DNA of 7,167 bases from Alphaproteobacteria bacterium (GTDB lineage: Bacteria > Pseudomonadota > Alphaproteobacteria > Sphingomonadales > Sphingomonadaceae), in the NCBI GenBank assembly GCA_028869975.1, contig JAGWQR010000122.1:1-7167 (forward strand). The letters run 5' to 3'. The notes beneath the pieces were generated by a model. That model saw only the letters and a program-made list of their open reading frames with translations. It searched no databases and was not told where the DNA came from. Both the position numbers and the translations under genes were made by a program. Positions 6,980-7,167 of this stretch are shown piece after piece (the stretch's first letter is position 1; each line of letters starts with the position of its first letter).

Positions 6980-7167
6980 ATGGTTACCAAACTTACCGAT
7001 CCACCCAAAGTCGGCATGGTCTCGCTCGGCTGCCCCAAGGCGCTGGTCGATAGCGAGCGCATTCTGACCAAGCTGCGCGCCGATGGTTATGGGATTTCGC
7101 CCGATTATGCGGGGGCCGATGTTGTGCTGGTCAACACCTGCGGCTTCCTCGATTCGGCCAAGGAAGA
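6980..7167 (+). CDS. rimO: Ribosomal protein S12 methylthiotransferase RimO, 5' part
   Basis: Only the first 62 codons are in the window. The sequence VGMVSLGCPKALVDSERILTKLRADGY (11-37) followed by ADVVLVNTCGFLDSAKEE (46 onward) is diagnostic of RimO, the MiaB-like radical SAM enzyme that methylthiolates a conserved aspartate of ribosomal protein S12. Cys18 and Cys54 are two of the three N-terminal cysteines that hold the auxiliary 4Fe-4S cluster. The third cysteine, the radical SAM CxxxCxxC motif and the TRAM domain lie beyond the right edge. The start ATG at 6980 is preceded by AAGG (6969-6972) at 7 bases spacing. The gene is unrelated to histidine catabolism and marks the right boundary of the hut locus. 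No promoter was clearly identified in the 31 bases separating it from hutC. Confidence 0.95.
   Translation, partial: MVTKLTDPPKVGMVSLGCPKALVDSERILTKLRADGYGISPDYAGADVVLVNTCGFLDSAKE

Overview
The window holds a histidine-utilisation (hut) locus from a GC-rich bacterium, almost certainly an alphaproteobacterium. The order Sphingomonadales is my best guess from the protein sequences, the high GC content and the compact gene packing, but I cannot prove it from this sequence alone. Everything recognised belongs to a known pathway. I found no previously undescribed system.

Layout. On the minus strand, reading away from position 4906, lie hutI (imidazolonepropionase), hutH (histidine ammonia-lyase), hutG (N-formylglutamate deformylase) and hutU (urocanate hydratase, which runs off the left edge). 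Each of the three junctions is a 4-base ATGA stop/start overlap, so the four genes form one tightly coupled operon. On the plus strand, starting at 4937, lie hutF (formimidoylglutamate deiminase) and hutC (GntR/UTRA-type urocanate-responsive repressor), 5 bases apart. Then, after 31 bases, comes the 5' part of rimO (ribosomal protein S12 methylthiotransferase), a housekeeping gene that marks the edge of the locus.

How the genes work together. HutH deaminates L-histidine to urocanate, HutU hydrates urocanate to imidazolonepropionate, and HutI opens the ring to formiminoglutamate. HutF deiminates this to N-formylglutamate, and HutG splits that into glutamate and formate. This is the complete five-step route, which releases ammonia and formate, rather than the four-step route that releases formamide.

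Control. The two operons are separated by only 30 bases (4907-4936, 8 G/C out of 30). That gap contains an imperfect 20-bp palindrome whose core, GTATAGAC, fits the GTxTAxAC pattern known for HutC-subfamily GntR regulators. The palindrome overlaps -10-like boxes for both directions. A single HutC operator could therefore switch both arms. The hutF promoter geometry suggests a leaderless or nearly leaderless mRNA, and the 5' leader of hutI would be very short. No transporter gene, mobile element, RNA gene, CRISPR array or convincing intrinsic terminator was seen, and no gene-free stretch exceeds 31 bases.
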